A DNA stretch of 64,000 nt from Monilinia fructicola (lineage: Eukaryota > Ascomycota > Leotiomycetes > Helotiales > Sclerotiniaceae): the NCBI GenBank assembly GCA_008692225.1, contig VICG01000002.1, positions 1,070,001 to 1,134,000 on the forward strand, read 5' to 3'. This document shows positions 12,545-25,734 of this stretch, one piece after another. Under the pieces are notes generated by a model, which saw only the letters and a program-made list of their open reading frames with translations, was not told where the DNA came from and did not search any database. Position 1 is the stretch's first letter. Every line of letters begins with the position of its first letter. The position numbers and the translations under genes were made by a program.

Positions 12545-13236
12545 GAACGTATATAGGTAGGGCTTGGGATGTGGAAGGTCTAGTTAGAGTCTTTTGAATA
12601 TGCTGAATGCAATGATCAATCAAGTGGCTTTAATTGGAATACATCTCGTCTAGGCCATAGCGTTCCATATTTTTTCACATACATCAAAGAAGACAAACTA
12701 CGCAATTCGTACATATAACAATGAACTTGTAATAATGGTCGACACATAGGGGAGGTCTAAACCACGGATAAGGAAATTAGATATTGTGGCTAGCCTTAAT
12801 GCACGATGATTGTATAGAGATTTTTTATATTATGAATAAATGAGTATAATCGTGATATTTCACGCTTTTGTATTTTGTTGCTGATAACTACTATACTGTC
12901 CTCCTATTACCATACCCTCACGCTGATATTATTCACATATCAATCTCCTTAATAGGAGCCTTGATTGTGATGTTGTAAGCGTCTTAATAAAAACATTTGT
13001 TTCCCCCTAATAACCATTCGCATATATGCCCAACGCAAAGAAAAGGGGAATAAAACATCCCCCCGGTCCCCCCCCCCAAAAAAACGCACGTGTACTGTAC
13101 AAGATACCTTTCCTCAAATTTTAACTCCGCACTTGTTTCCAATACCCCCCATAGATAGATCCAACCCCCACTGTCCAATCCGACCAACATAGGAAAAATA
13201 GCAATTTCGAAGAAAAGGTTGAAGAATAGTAGGGAA
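12545..13236. other. Convergent intergenic region
   Basis: The zinc finger gene and the LMBD1 gene point towards each other here, so this is shared 3' flank. It has AT-rich stretches around 12820-12880 and a C-rich run (13062-13082). No gene or terminator motif I can name. Confidence 0.5.
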
Positions 13237-15087
13237 TTAATCATCATCATGATCATCGTCACCACGGATTGGTCGGCCAGCGGCACCACCACTGGTATTT
13301 TGGTTCTTGGGTTTGCCACGGATATCCTGCCATGTCGCACCAAATCTTCGGCCAGTGCTAGCAAGGAGCCCTTCTTCCTCATCAGCCTCGGCATCTTCGT
13401 CAAGCTCGCTTAGATCCAATTTAGGAGTTCGGAATAGTGCAGTGAGGAAGACGATTAAGAAAACTGCGAGGAAGGCAAACTGAGCCCAGAAAGCGAGAGC
13501 ACCGAAGAATGGGAAGTTGACGGTTACTCTGTTGAGGAATGTAGAGACGACACTAGGGGTGCAGACCTTCTCGGCACCTTCGCCTGTAGACAGCTCACTG
13601 CACGTTTTGATCAACTCGGGATGGTTGCTGCAGTCTGGCTGATCGTCAGGAAATCTTGTAGGATTGGCACAGAAAGTTTGAGCACCATAGATGGCATATT
13701 GTGGCGCTATAATCATGGCGATCGAGTAGTTGATCGCGAGAATGATTAAGGTTAGCATGACGGTTGCCATGAGAAGAGCTTGAGGAGAGGTGTGTCCTTT
13801 TCGTATCTCGAAAAGCTTTACCCACAAGAATCGAAGGCCGATCGCAGCAATACCTGTTACAGAGCTGCTAAATAGGAAGAGGACTAAGAGCGCCATCAAG
13901 ACGTAGTCAATTGGGAAGACTATAGATGACTTGACGAAAATCCAATTGATTGGCTGGAAGATGTTGATACTACATTGTAAATTAGCAAGAAATTGCTTGT
14001 CATGTCATTCAACTTATATGTATCTTACCTTCCTAGGATATAACCACAATGCTGTTTGCAGAAAGAGTTCTTCGCCTTATCAATCCCGGTGATGAGCATG
14101 GAAACCCATATAATAACGGCGAGAACAAGAAGTAGTATTCCTCCAACCAATTTGAGAGGCCTGAAGATTGCACAGGTTTTGGTCCATGCTCTAACGATGA
14201 AGCTTTTACCTTCACCTCGCGCTTCCGCGGCTAGACGTTCACGTCGAACTAAAGTGCGTTCCTCACGATGTAATGCCTCAATCTCTCGCTGATCTTTAGC
14301 CGACACTCCACCGTTTCTTCCGGCATTTCGGCCTTCAAGTTGTCGTTGTCTTTCTCTGTTTTGCTCTAGAGCCGATTGCAGTTGTTTCTGAAAGTTGTGG
14401 TGCACTGACTGAGGGTGCGGATTTGATGAAAGAGATAGGCAATAAGGCCAATCCAACAGCCGTGTAAAGGATGTACAACAGAGTTCCCAATGAAATCAGT
14501 AATCCTAACGCGAAGGTCAAAGCGCGCTCTCCGTGATTTTCAGCCAGTAAACGTTTGAAGTAGTCCAGGTCCATATCAGATCCGCGATCTCTTGCAACAG
14601 GCACAAAAAATCCAACCAGGAATAATATTACGACAAGGACGACGAAAATCAATGTGTATTTTGCAGCGCCGAGGAACCTTTGGCCGAAAGTCTGCGTGCC
14701 TTCCTCCGTGTCGACCTCATCGTATTCCTCATAGAAAAAGTAGGTAAATGGGATGACAAGAAGGCATAGGACAGCATCCAAACTGTACAATGCATAGTAA
14801 ACGATTTTGAGAGTCAGCACGATATTGTGTACGGCCTCAGGAGTGGCCCAGTCCTTCTTTGCGCCAAGCTTCGAAGATGTCGTAGAGCTAACGAGAGCAA
14901 TGTCGACGGGAAGGAGCAAAACTGTTGCCAACAATGAGGTCAATGTGATTATGGTAATGGTGGAAACCAGAGCGGAACGATCGCGTGGTGTCTGGTATGT
15001 ATACGTAAAGATGGCTGCTATGAGAGCTACGATGCCCACAGCAACGGCATAGGCAACCCATATGAACGCAGTCTGTATGAGCGCCAT
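13237..15087 (-). CDS. LMBD1-like probable lysosomal (vacuolar) cobalamin transporter, frame-disrupted
   Basis: Multi-pass membrane protein of the LMBR1/LMBRD1 family, whose animal members are tied to export of cobalamin from lysosomes; the substrate in fungi is not established. Starts [18 protein letters not shown] with an N-terminal membrane segment, followed by further hydrophobic segments near residues 40-60, 90-115, 145-165 and 190-215 and a cytoplasmic charged loop rich in RER/EEA. Four more hydrophobic stretches lie in the C-terminal half, and the protein ends in an acidic tail with DDDHDDD. Two exons: 15087-14029 and 13969-13237, with a 59-nt intron (GTAAGA donor). Within exon 1 the frame shifts after LSETTA: one extra base at 14376-14377 separates it from [15 protein letters not shown]. 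Removing it gives a full-length protein of about 577 residues. Divergent from cft1. Confidence 0.9.
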
Positions 15088-15670
15088 TTTGAAGGCGAAG
15101 AATTGATGTTCGAATGTCTGAATGGGAGATAGATATCAGCAGTGCTTGAGAATTGTGAGTAGTTTGAGGTTACGCAAACGGAACTTTGCAAACACAAAAC
15201 AAAGGTAGCAACAAGAACTCTTACCTCGTAAATTATACCAATTTCTTATAATATACTCGTCGCCAAACAGTCTACTCAATATCAGGAGATCAGGAGATCG
15301 ATGTGAGGTATCAAAACATCGAAATGTCGAAATAAAAATGTGCCTGTCCTTGGTTGTGAAGGTTGTCTTTTATCTTGAACGTTGATTGAACCTGGACATT
15401 TGAATATTCAGGATTCTAGACGTCTGACGTAAACGAGCGTCTGCGGGGGTTTGTTAAAATTCAGGACTGCATGAGCTTCAAGGGAGGATCACCAGGTGAT
15501 AGGCCAACACTGGTAACGCTAAAATTTATTTAAGTCGCGGTTCGCGAATTACCAATACTGGAACTGGCGTTCTTGAAGAAACGGAGTAACCTTACCTATC
15601 AACAGCTTCAAAAAACATTCGATACTTTTTTCAACGAACTGGCGATCTTAATGCTTGACTTTCGATCATA
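15088..15670. promoter_or_regulatory. Divergent promoter region, LMBD1 / cft1
   Basis: The two starts lie 583 bp apart facing outward, so both 5' regions are here. No TATA box or named site is evident. Confidence 0.45.
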
Positions 15671-18600
15671 ATGCAATGCTATACGGAGCTGACACCTCCT
15701 ACAGCTGTCACACACTCTTTGAGTCTCCCATTCTTGTCGGCAGATGCCAACAACCTCGTCGTCGCAAAAGCCTCGTTACTTCAGATATTTACAACTAAGA
15801 CGGTATCCGTGGACCTCGATGAACTGTCTGGAAAGGACCCTTTAACAGTCAAAGATGCCACGGGTATCGATGCTAGAATTCATGATGACGATGGGGAAGA
15901 TGCTTCGTTCCTCGGGGCAGATTCAATTTTGCAACGATCCGGATTGGCTCAGACGACGAAAACTCATACTTATAGCTGAATACAACCTATCTGGAACGGT
16001 TACCTCCCTTGTCCGAGTAAAGACTGTATCCTCAAAAGACTGGAGGTGAAACACTTCTAGTGGGATTCAAGGATGCAAAGCTGAGTCTGGTGGAATGGGA
16101 CCCGGAACGACCTGGCATATCAACGATATCAGTCCATTTTTACGAACAAGATGATATACAAGGAAGTCCATGGGCACCTAGTCTTTCAGATTGTGTCAAC
16201 TACCTTACAGTTGATCCAGGAAGCAGGTGTGCTGCATTGAAGTTTGGAGCTCGGAACCTTGCGATTCTGCCTTTCAAACAAGACGAAGATGTGAATATGG
16301 ACGATTGGGATGAAGAATTGGATGGCCCTCGACCTGCAAAAATTTCACAAAGGACTACGGCGGAAAATGGGAATTTAGATACTCCTTATGGATCCTCTTT
16401 TGTTTTACGATTGTCTTCACTCGATCCAAGCCTCATCTTTCCAATCCACCTTGAATTTCTATACGAATATCGAGAGCCAACTTTCGTATTCTCTCTTCCA
16501 CCATTATCCCATCCTCTGCTCTGCTACAAGAGCGCAAAGACCACTTGACATACATGTTTTCACTTGGATATAAATCAAAAAGCATCAACTACGATTCTTT
16601 CGGTTGGGGGGTTGCCTTACGATCTCTTCGGTATCGTTCCACTCGCCCCGCCTGTGGGTGGAGCTCTACTAGTTGGCACCAATGAGCTGATACATATTGA
16701 TCAAGCTGGTAAGGCTAATGGTGTCGCGGTCAATATGTTTGCAAAGCAATGTACTAGCTTTAGTCTATTGACCAGTCTGACCTTGATCTGCGGTTAGAAG
16801 GTTGCAAGATTGATCAGTTATCTATTGAAAATGGAGAAATGCTCATCATACTTCATAGTGGTGACATCGCCATTCTCAGCTTTCGTATGGATGGAAGATC
16901 GGTCTCTGGTCTAAGTATTCGACGAGTATCTACAGAATTAGGCGGCGCTATATTGAGTGGAGCTGCTTCATGTGTAAGTTCTCTCGGATCAGGCGCATTA
17001 TTATCGGTAGTGAGGTATCAGATTCCGTCGTTCTAGGCTGGAGTAGAAAGTCAGGTCAACCTTCACGGCGTAAGTCAAGACTCGACGGCTCAGCAATGGT
17101 GGACGTTGATGAAGCCATACTTGATGAGGAAGATCTAGAAGAGGATGATGATGATTTGTACGGTGATGGTCCCACGATCACTCACTCAGCTGGAAATATT
17201 ACAACTCCCAATAGTAAAGCTGGGGATTACACCTTTCGAATACATGATTCTATGGTCAACATAGCCCCTATCACAAACATCACGTTCGGAGAAGCATCAT
17301 TGAGTTCGAGTAAGGAAGAAGAGCTCAAATTTAACGGCGTCAAAAGCGAACTCCAGCTCGTAGCCGCTGTTGGTCGTGAAAAGGGAGGTTCTTTGGCAGT
17401 CATTAATCGTAATATTCAACCAAATGTTATAGGCCGATTTGAGCTACCAGAAGCTCGTGGTATATGGACTATGAGCGCAAAGAGACCAGCGCCGAAAGGA
17501 CTACAGGTTAATAAAGAGAAGACCTCTATAAGTGGTGATTTTGGCGTTGATGCTCAGTATGACAGGCTAATGATTGTATCTAAAACATCTGAAGCTGAAG
17601 ATGCTATCGACGAATCTGCTGTATACGCATTGACGAATGCCGGATTTGAGGCTTTGGTAGGCACAGAATTCGAACCAGCTGCCGGATCTACAATCGAAGC
17701 TGGCACACTTGGCAATGGAATGCGCATAATACAAAGTGCTAAAGTCCGAAGTTAGAAGTTACGATGGCGGTGAGTACACTCCTTTTCTTGGAATTATACC
17801 CCTCTCGGTGTGTGTGGTCGGATGGGCAAATAGGACGGGACAAATCTTGAGAAGTTCTGTATTTTCCGCTTATGTACTGTCGCTGCCCGGGCGCTATCTG
17901 GAAATCTATCATATCCTATAGCATCAATGAAAGCGATTTATCAACATCACAACTGTGCCTCCATGCAATTTGCTCCCTGCGACATGTCTTATCCCACCAT
18001 TCTATGATAGAAAATGTAGCTGACTGTATACTTGTGGTGTAGATCTTGGCCTTGCGCAAATATTGCCGATGCTCGACGATGAAACGGGAGCAGAACCGAA
18101 GATCATCAGTGCAAGTTTCGCAGATCCATTCCTCCTACTAATAAGAGATGATGCGAGTGTTTTCGTTGCACAATGTGACGATGACAATGATCTTGAAGAG
18201 ATAGAAAGAATTGACGATAATTTGCTTTCTACGAAATGGCTGACTGGTTGTTTGTATGACGACTATAGCGGAGTTTTCTCCACTGAAAAGTCAAACAAAG
18301 TTGGAGAAAATGTGAAGATGTTCTTGCTCAGTGCTGGTGGAGCATTGCACGTGAGTTGCCTTCTAAGAATCCCACTGATAGATTTCTAATACTTTCAGAT
18401 TTATGCACTGCCTGATCTTTCCAAGCCAATTTATGTGGCGGAAGGAATATGTTTTGTGCCCCCCGTTCTTTCGGCAGACTACGCAGCCAGAAAATCTGCA
18501 GCTCGTGAGACTTTAACAGAGATCTTAGTAGCTGATTTAGGAGATTCCGTCTCACAATATCCATATCTCATCGTAAGACTCTGTTTTCTATCCCGCTGTA

Positions 18601-20454
18601 CTGCATGCTGACTTTTCTAGCTACGCCCATCGAACGATGATCTTACTATTTATGAACCCTTTCGCATCAAAGCTACAGGGCCGGATATTCTCTCATCTAC
18701 ACTTCAATTTTTGAAGATACAAAACACACATCTGGCACAAAGTCCCGATGTGTCTGCTGAGGAGCAGGCAAATGAAGCTCAAAAGATCACTGATAACCCA
18801 ATGCGTGCTATCTCAAACGTAGGTGGATACAGTGCCGTCTTTATGCTAGGTAGCTCCCCGAGTTTCATCATCAAGAGCTCTAAAACACTACCAAAAGTTC
18901 TCAGTCTGCAAGGAACGGGAGTGCGCAGCCTCAGTAGCTTCCATACAGAAGGCTGTGACAGAGGTTTCATCTATGTCGACACAGAAGGCATCACACGAGT
19001 AGCACAACTTCCTTCAGATACCACCTTTGCCGAGATTGGAATGGCTTTGCGAAAAATTGAATTAGACGAGGACATTCACGCTGTAGCATACCATCCACCA
19101 TTGCAAACATATATAATAGGCACCAGCACTTTCACTGAATTTGAGTTGCCCAAAGAGGAGGACCACCGTAAGGATTGGCAAAATGAAGAGATCAGCTTCA
19201 AGCCATCAATCGAAAAGAGTTCCCTCAAATTGATTAGCCCAGTCAACTGGTCAGTCATTGATACCGTCGAGCTTGAGCCTTGCGAAGTTATAACCTGCAT
19301 CAAAACCATGAATCTGGTGGTATCAGAGGTTACCAACGAGCGCAAACACTTGGTTGCCGTAGGAACAGCCATAATCAAAGGAGAAGACCTCGCTACCACC
19401 GGTCATCTTTACGTCTACGATGTCGTCACTGTTGTCCCTGAGCCTGATAGACCCGAGACAAACAAAAAGCTGAAACAGATTGCCGTTGAAACAATTACTC
19501 GTGGTGCCGGTGGCCCTGTAACCGGTCTTTCCGAAATTGGAACCCAGGGTTTTATGCTTGTTGCACAGGGCCAAAAAATGTATGGTAAGAGGTCTGAAGG
19601 AGGATGGTACGAATTTGCCAGTAGCATTCATGGATATGAACTGTTATGTCACATCTGTCAAGGAACTTCCCGGTACAGGCCTATGCATAATGGCGGACGC
19701 GTTGAAGGGTGTTTGGTTTGCTGGGTATATGGAAGAGCCGTATAAGATGCTACTTTTTGGCAAGAGTGCTACGAAGATGGAGGTGATATGTGCGGATTTG
19801 CTGCCAGACGGAAAAGATTTGTTCATTGTGGCGGCGGATTTTAATGGAAACTTGCATATTATGCAGTATGATCCTGAACGTATGTTAGACCGGTTACATT
19901 CCCTTATTTACTCCTCGGCTGATTTGGCTACTATTCCAAACGGTCTTGACTAACAATTTATAGATCCCAAATCACTCCAGGGCCACCTCCTTCTCCACCG
20001 CACTACCTTCTCCCTTGGCGCCCACCACCCTACAACCATGACGCTCCTCCCTACTACCCCACCTCTGTCTCCATTAGTCACAGCCTCTACCCCTTCTGTC
20101 AGCCCCTCCCCACAAGAAGATACCCCCTCTCCCTCTCAATCCCTACTCCTCACCTCCCGCACCGGTACCCTTGCTCTTCTCTCTCCTCTCACCGAATCCC
20201 AATACCGTCGTTTCGGCACCCTCGTCTCACACCTCACAAACACACTATACCATCCCTGTGGTCTGAATCCTAGAGCATATCGAATCGACAGAGATGCGAA
20301 TGAGGGCATAGTAGGAGGGCGAAATATCATCGACGGAGCAGTGCTGAGTAGGTGGATGGAACTCGGGAGCCAGAGGAGGGGCGAGGTCGCTGGACGGGTA
20401 GGAATCGATGTTTTGGAGTTGAGGGATGAGTTGAGTGGGGTTGTTTGGGGGTAG
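15671..20454 (+). CDS. cft1: Cft1 / CPSF160, cleavage and polyadenylation factor subunit, multiply frame-disrupted
   Basis: Largest scaffold subunit of the mRNA cleavage and polyadenylation factor, a nuclear CPSF-A/DDB1-like beta-propeller protein. The start [17 protein letters not shown], the segments [33 protein letters not shown] and [18 protein letters not shown], and the C-terminal [15 protein letters not shown]...ILSRWMEL-type end all fit the family. Exons 15671-17769, 18043-18350, 18399-18572, 18621-19879 and 19964-20454; the first intron is 273 nt. About nine single-base indels break exon 1 and exon 4. Extra A at 15959-15962, 16034-16037, 17733-17735 and 19573-19578; missing base near 16486, 16556, 16564, 16766 and 17000-17003. 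Correcting each in turn yields a continuous protein of about 1,440 residues with no lost domain. An essential gene is unlikely to be dead, so sequence error is the simplest reading. Confidence 0.93.
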
Positions 20455-22626
20455 TTTGGGATTTATCTAGAGGACGCTCCCTGCAAGATGCAAAGCGGTA
20501 GTTCACGGTTAAAAAAATACTACATACAGATGGTTTGAAAATGAAAATGAAATGATCGTACAGGGCGATGGTTGCACTCAAGAAAAAGACAAATGAGCAA
20601 ATCGGCACTTGATACATAGACATAATCCCAATCGGAAAAATCTAACAATATTCGTATTCGCCCACTAAAACTAACACTCTCCTAGCCCCAAAATCCTACA
20701 AGTCCAGCAAAGTTTTGTGGCCTCATTCTTACCGATACATCATAATTGACACCATGTTATAGCTGGAGACCAATTGTATCAAATCATCCCCAAACGAGCC
20801 TCCTCTCCACCAAGCATCAAAGTGCAGTTAAGAAGGAAGATTGATACAGTCGATATGCGATGGATGCATGAAGCAAATTAGATAGACAAGTGAAAGCTAC
20901 ATGTACTTTTGTGTCAACAGTACAGACTTGAAAAATATTGAAATAGGTTGGAGGCACGTCTTCTCTGACAAGGTGGTTTGGTTTGGGGTAGTAGTAGTAA
21001 TTATCTGCGTCGTAGAGACCTCCCTAGTGGGTTGAAGATGTGCTATAAGCTAAGGACTTTTTAAGTACAGAATCCTATATATGGAATGGATATGCGTATA
21101 TGAGTACGTCAGTGGTTAGGGAGAGAATAGAGCGAGGTTGAAGGGGTGAATGGACTTACATGAATATGGCATGTACGAAAAACTGGGCTTTGGTTAATAA
21201 TCACTGTTTCTGTTACAGTCACAATTATCTTTTCTCGGAAGAGAGATAGATAACTTTTCTGATACGTATTCCAATATTTCAAATTCTAAAATTCTAAAAT
21301 TTCATTGCCAACTAATATACCCGGCAGTATCCCATTGTATCCATTCCTCAGTGATGACTTTTTTTTTGGCTTTTTTTGGCTTTTTTTTGGCTTTTTGTAT
21401 TTTCCTTGTTTTTTTGGGAAGTTTTGTAGTCGGTTGTGTGTATATCAGATGCCATAATCCACCAGATACAAACGCCTATGTGATCCAAGTATACCAATCT
21501 GAGGACCTCTGAGAGGCTATTCCTCTGGTCCAGCTCCTGTCCCATGTGGTTAAAGTATCCATTTTAGGGATCCTAGGGCCATGACGCTGCTTCCTTGTAG
21601 AGCTTACCCGAGCTGTCACAAACGAAAGCAAATCAAAGCAAGCAAACTTCGCTTCACTCACCACTGAATTATTTGAAGATATCCTCCAGTTCTTCTTGGT
21701 CAACCCTTGGGTTGAGCTCTCTCTCCAAGCATCGTGCTTTGTCCGCCTGTGTGTGAATACCCCGGCTTTGATCTTGAGCCAAGGCGATAGACTGTGGCGG
21801 TTCTTGGGATTTGAGTTGAAGGGAGTCCGATTTCTTGTTCGCTACTTTAAGTGAGCGTTGGTTCAAGAACTCCGGGTATTCGAAGTCCTCGATGAAGTCT
21901 TGAGCACTGTGATGGGTCGACATGATGACGATGACGGGGAGTGTGGGGTTTGTACTGAGCTGTGGTAGTATCGTGAATACTGATGGTCAAAAGGGAATGT
22001 GCGGTGGTTTTCACAGTGCTTCAGATAGTTGATGTATGTATATATGTGTATAAATTTTGGATGATATTATGGATGAGGAAAAAAACAGAATAACGCTGGA
22101 AAATGCCGACTATTTATACCCATGGGAGAAACATTATTCACAATCTCGGCTTGATAGAACAATATCACAATAGATACAGTGTCTCTCAAGAATGACAATG
22201 GTCGTACATGGTGTAGATCGGGAAGGTTCCGGGTTGATCTGGCTGGCAGTGAGAATTAGTTAATTTCTTTATAATCGCTGTGTTAAGTTCAGGGTAAGTA
22301 GTTCCAAGCGAATTTCGGCACAATGACTTAACTTAAAAATGGGAACAATACCGAAATGGGAACATAAACTAAATGGTGAACAATAGCCATGGGGAGTGCC
22401 GATACTTTCTCAGGTATCTTCGAGTGAACAACCTCGAGAAGCTAAGATCTTCTAAAACGTCGCCAAAATTTATGTAGACTTTTGGCGCACCTATAACATC
22501 ACATCCAACGCCCCTAACCCATCTATATCCCATTCTCCACCTAAGTCCATTCAGAAATTTTGCTCGTTAAATACATCCCAAGAGTTCATATCTACCTCAC
22601 CTGATACTGGCAAAACATCTCGATTC
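20455..22626. other. Intergenic region with T-rich repeat
   Basis: About 2.2 kb between the 3' ends of cft1 (+) and the Zn2Cys6 gene (-). A T-rich patch of repeated TTTTTTTGGC-like units spans about 21357-21420. One small ORF (21669-21923) is listed separately. Nothing else recognised. Confidence 0.5.
21669..21923 (-). CDS. Small hypothetical protein, 84 aa
   Basis: An ATG-initiated frame of 84 codons with a hydrophilic, Gln/Glu/Lys-rich composition (starts MSTHHSAQDFIEDFEYPEF, ends VDQEELEDIFK). Its flanks look like an untranslated region, with a purine-rich run of ATGATGACGATGACG just around the start. Downstream minus-strand frames to 21348 are lysine-rich, but stop codons or frame changes separate them, so a spliced or frame-broken longer gene is possible. 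No family recognised. A chance ORF cannot be excluded. Confidence 0.3.
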   Translation of the reverse strand: MSTHHSAQDFIEDFEYPEFLNQRSLKVANKKSDSLQLKSQEPPQSIALAQDQSRGIHTQADKARCLERELNPRVDQEELEDIFK

Positions 22627-25096
22627 TCATGTGAATGTACTACACCCTCCATTCCTGCCATCAATTTCCCTCAATGTTCCTCCCTCAGTGACATCTTCAT
22701 GTGCCGCTCCATCAGCTCCACTTTCCAACGCATTCTTTTCAACTCTAAACCCATCTCCCAACGTCGCCGGACCTGCTCCACCCCCACCTCCATACGCAGC
22801 AACCTTTTGATCATACCAAGCCTTTACCAACCTGATCTTTCTCGCAAACTTATCGAAACAATCTGTCCAGCCCTCTGCTACCCGTCTCCCTTCACCATCC
22901 ACTTCTGCATCTTTCCCCCATTCTCCATCCTTAGCCGTCATATTAACATCTACAAACTTTGCTTTATCGTTGCGATCTGCGAGTTCTTTCAGTACCCATG
23001 AGAGATCACAAAATTCACGTACGAAATCGAGGGTCCAAGTGGGGAGGTGTGGATTTTGATAGAATGAGAGACGAGCGAGAATCATGAGTGCATATGCTAG
23101 AAGCGACCAGGGGGAAATAGGTTGGCTTAGGTATGTTGAAGGAGGAATAGAGAGGATAAGGTCTAGGAAAGAACGCGTGTGGTGAAGGCAAGTGTAGAGG
23201 GATTGGAGTTGGGAAGGGTGAAGAGGCGGAGGGTGAGTTGGTTGCGGTGTTGAGATGGATTCCGGTGGCTGTGTACGGTTTGTGGGAGTCCACCCATTAG
23301 TCAATGCGACCTCGTAGAGACGAATTGTAGAGATGTGATGGTGGAGTTGGAGAATTACTAATTATATTCGTGAGTGATTTCATCACAACAAACGCACCCT
23401 AAATAAAAAGTCGCAAGAAAGATTGACAAGAGAAGAAAGGAAGAGCATACCGTCATCACTCCAAGGAGCAGGAACTTGCTTCTTCAAATTATCGAGCTCC
23501 ATCTGAAAAGAACCTAATTTCAACACAGTAGGAACCTGGATGTCACTGTCATTTTGGGCCAGCAAAACAGTTTGACCAATTTTCTCCCCAAGATGTGATA
23601 TTTTCACTAGCTCGACCAGTAAGAGATCAGTGGGATGCTCCGGTTTCTTTTCAATAACACGAACACATTCATCAAGATGTATGGAATATTTCATAGCATC
23701 TATGCGCTGAAAGCCCGTTGCAACCCTGGATTTGGTTAGCAAATAGGTGTTTGAGCTGAAGTATCTTATAACACTTACAAAGACGTCAGATAGAACAAGC
23801 CAGCCAAGGCTCTTCTCTGCTCCATACTTCTCTTTGAAAAATCTCCCGCTGTGGCTCGGCTATGGCCAAATGGATATCTGAATCTATCCGAAGATGGTGG
23901 CTTGTTCAACCCCAAATCTCCAGCAAGTCCCATTGCTAAGCCAAGGAGATTGTTCAGATGCGGATGCCCTAGACAATGATAATGATACCTGATCACCGAG
24001 CTTGATTAGTATATTTGCTCACTTCGTCTGGGGGTCATTTTCCTCATCACCCGAGATAGCAAGGAGCCAAATCTCCTCGACATACGCCCAAAGCTTTGAC
24101 TACTCGATAATCAAGAAGCCTCGACCTCCATATCATACTTGGTCGAGAAAAGTATCCCCTGTTCATTAAGGCAATAAAGAAGATGCAAAGGAAAATCAGG
24201 GGAAACAACTCACCATCCACAAAACACCAAAATCGTCTGCAACAATTCCAAAGTCTTCTCCTTCCTCACCATAATCCTCTCCGTCAAATCTCTTACTAAC
24301 GCCGTCTCATAAAGTGTCTGCCTCGGCAAATTATAATAACTAGCCGCCATCAAAACCGCCTTCCCAAGAACCGGTTTTGGCCATTACCCATTCCTTACCG
24401 GTTGCCCCACCAGTCTCAATTATCACAAATGGAAATTTGGTAGTCATTTCCATTTGGTACAATTTAACTAGTCTTTCGATTTCCGCATCATTGGGCTCGA
24501 GATTAGAGTTGGCATGGGCGAGGAGACACGCGTTGGTATTTTTCTCGTAGACGGATTGGCGTTTACTTGGTTCGAGGGGTTTTGGAGCGGGAATGAGGAA
24601 TGTTTTGATAGGGGGTTGTATTTGGGAGTCCTGGCTCCGAGAGGGATGTGGATCTGGGAAGGATACTCTCATTGGTGACCGATTGGGGATGTGCTGGTAT
24701 TGCATCTTGGGAATGGGCAGTCTTTTGTTGTCGAAGAAGTGAGACAATACCATCTAGTTTCTCTTCTAATTGCGCAACTTTACTAGAGTTACCGTATTAG
24801 ATCCCAAAACAATAACTGCTCCGTTGAATAAGATAATCCATACGTAGTTTTTTTAGGCTTGCGAACCCTTGGAGAAGGAGTTTGAGTTGCGCAATCTTTT
24901 TTCAGACGATGGCATCTTTGAATATTAGCAGATTGACTCGAAATAATGGTAATCAACCAACTAGTCATACAAACCTTTCGCATTTGATAGTTAATCCTCC
25001 CGGTCGTGGTACACATTTAGCTTTTGCCAATGCACAAGTCTTGCATGCCCGAGAGGTCAGATGACCTTGACGCATGTGATTGGTTGTCGACGACAT
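22627..25096 (-). CDS. Zn(II)2Cys6 fungal transcription factor, frame-disrupted
   Basis: The N-terminus has the binuclear zinc cluster CKTCALAKAKC...KCERCHRLKKDC (C-x2-C-x6-C-x10-C-x2-C-x6-C, about residues 18-47), split by an intron after KCER. A basic linker and the helix VAQLEEKLDGIVSLL follow, typical of the dimerisation coiled coil. The middle region, with FPFVII, KAVLMAASYYNLPRQTLYETALVRDLTERIMV and LLGLAMGLAGDLGLNKPPS, matches the fungal-specific MHR domain. Six exons: 25096-24975, 24915-24844, 24782-24214, 23988-23779, 23725-23451 and 23357-22627. The start at 25096 (MSSTTNHMRQ) is preferred over the in-frame ATG at 25075. Exon 3 needs two single-base corrections: one C fewer at 24611-24615 (or one A fewer at 24603-24606), and one A fewer at 24375-24378. 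The target pathway cannot be told from sequence. Confidence 0.88.
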
Positions 25097-25734
25097 CACG
25101 CATTCCTGAATTCATGTATCAAACGTACTATGAGCTTCAATATGAGCGGAGAGGAAAGTGTATTCTTAACCCGTCGCCGCTGGGATCTGCTTTTTAAAGG
25201 TTGGGGGCCGTGGGGCGGGAGCGGAGCAGATCAATGATTCCGGTCCCGGTCCATAATCGTGCGTATAATTACTTACCCTTTATAGGCATAATATCCAATA
25301 GTTTGAAGACAATTAGTACAGAAACAGTGAAAAGAAGCTCACTGTAATTTGAAATTCCACCGACAGGATATTGATGAGATAAGCACAAAATCTTGAATTG
25401 ATTTAGTCTATCTACAAGCTGCATTAAAACTTTCAATGCTCGACGAAGAGTAAGAGCAGAGGGTATGCAAGTTCGGTCATGTAAAAAAAAATCGTAAAAC
25501 GCCTGGCCCACCATCCTCTTCCACACCTCCTCCTTCGAAAAGACATCCCCATGGTTTTCATACTTGATGCATGAAGGTGCAGTATGTGAGGCGGCTCTAA
25601 GAGGAGAACACTATTAAGCCAAGCGGCATAACGCTATTCAGAGTTAGACTAGCCCATATGAATCATAAAAGTCAAGGTAAGCCCATATGAATTTCGCGAG
25701 TAAGTTTTTTAAATTTGCACAAAGCAGAGGTAAA

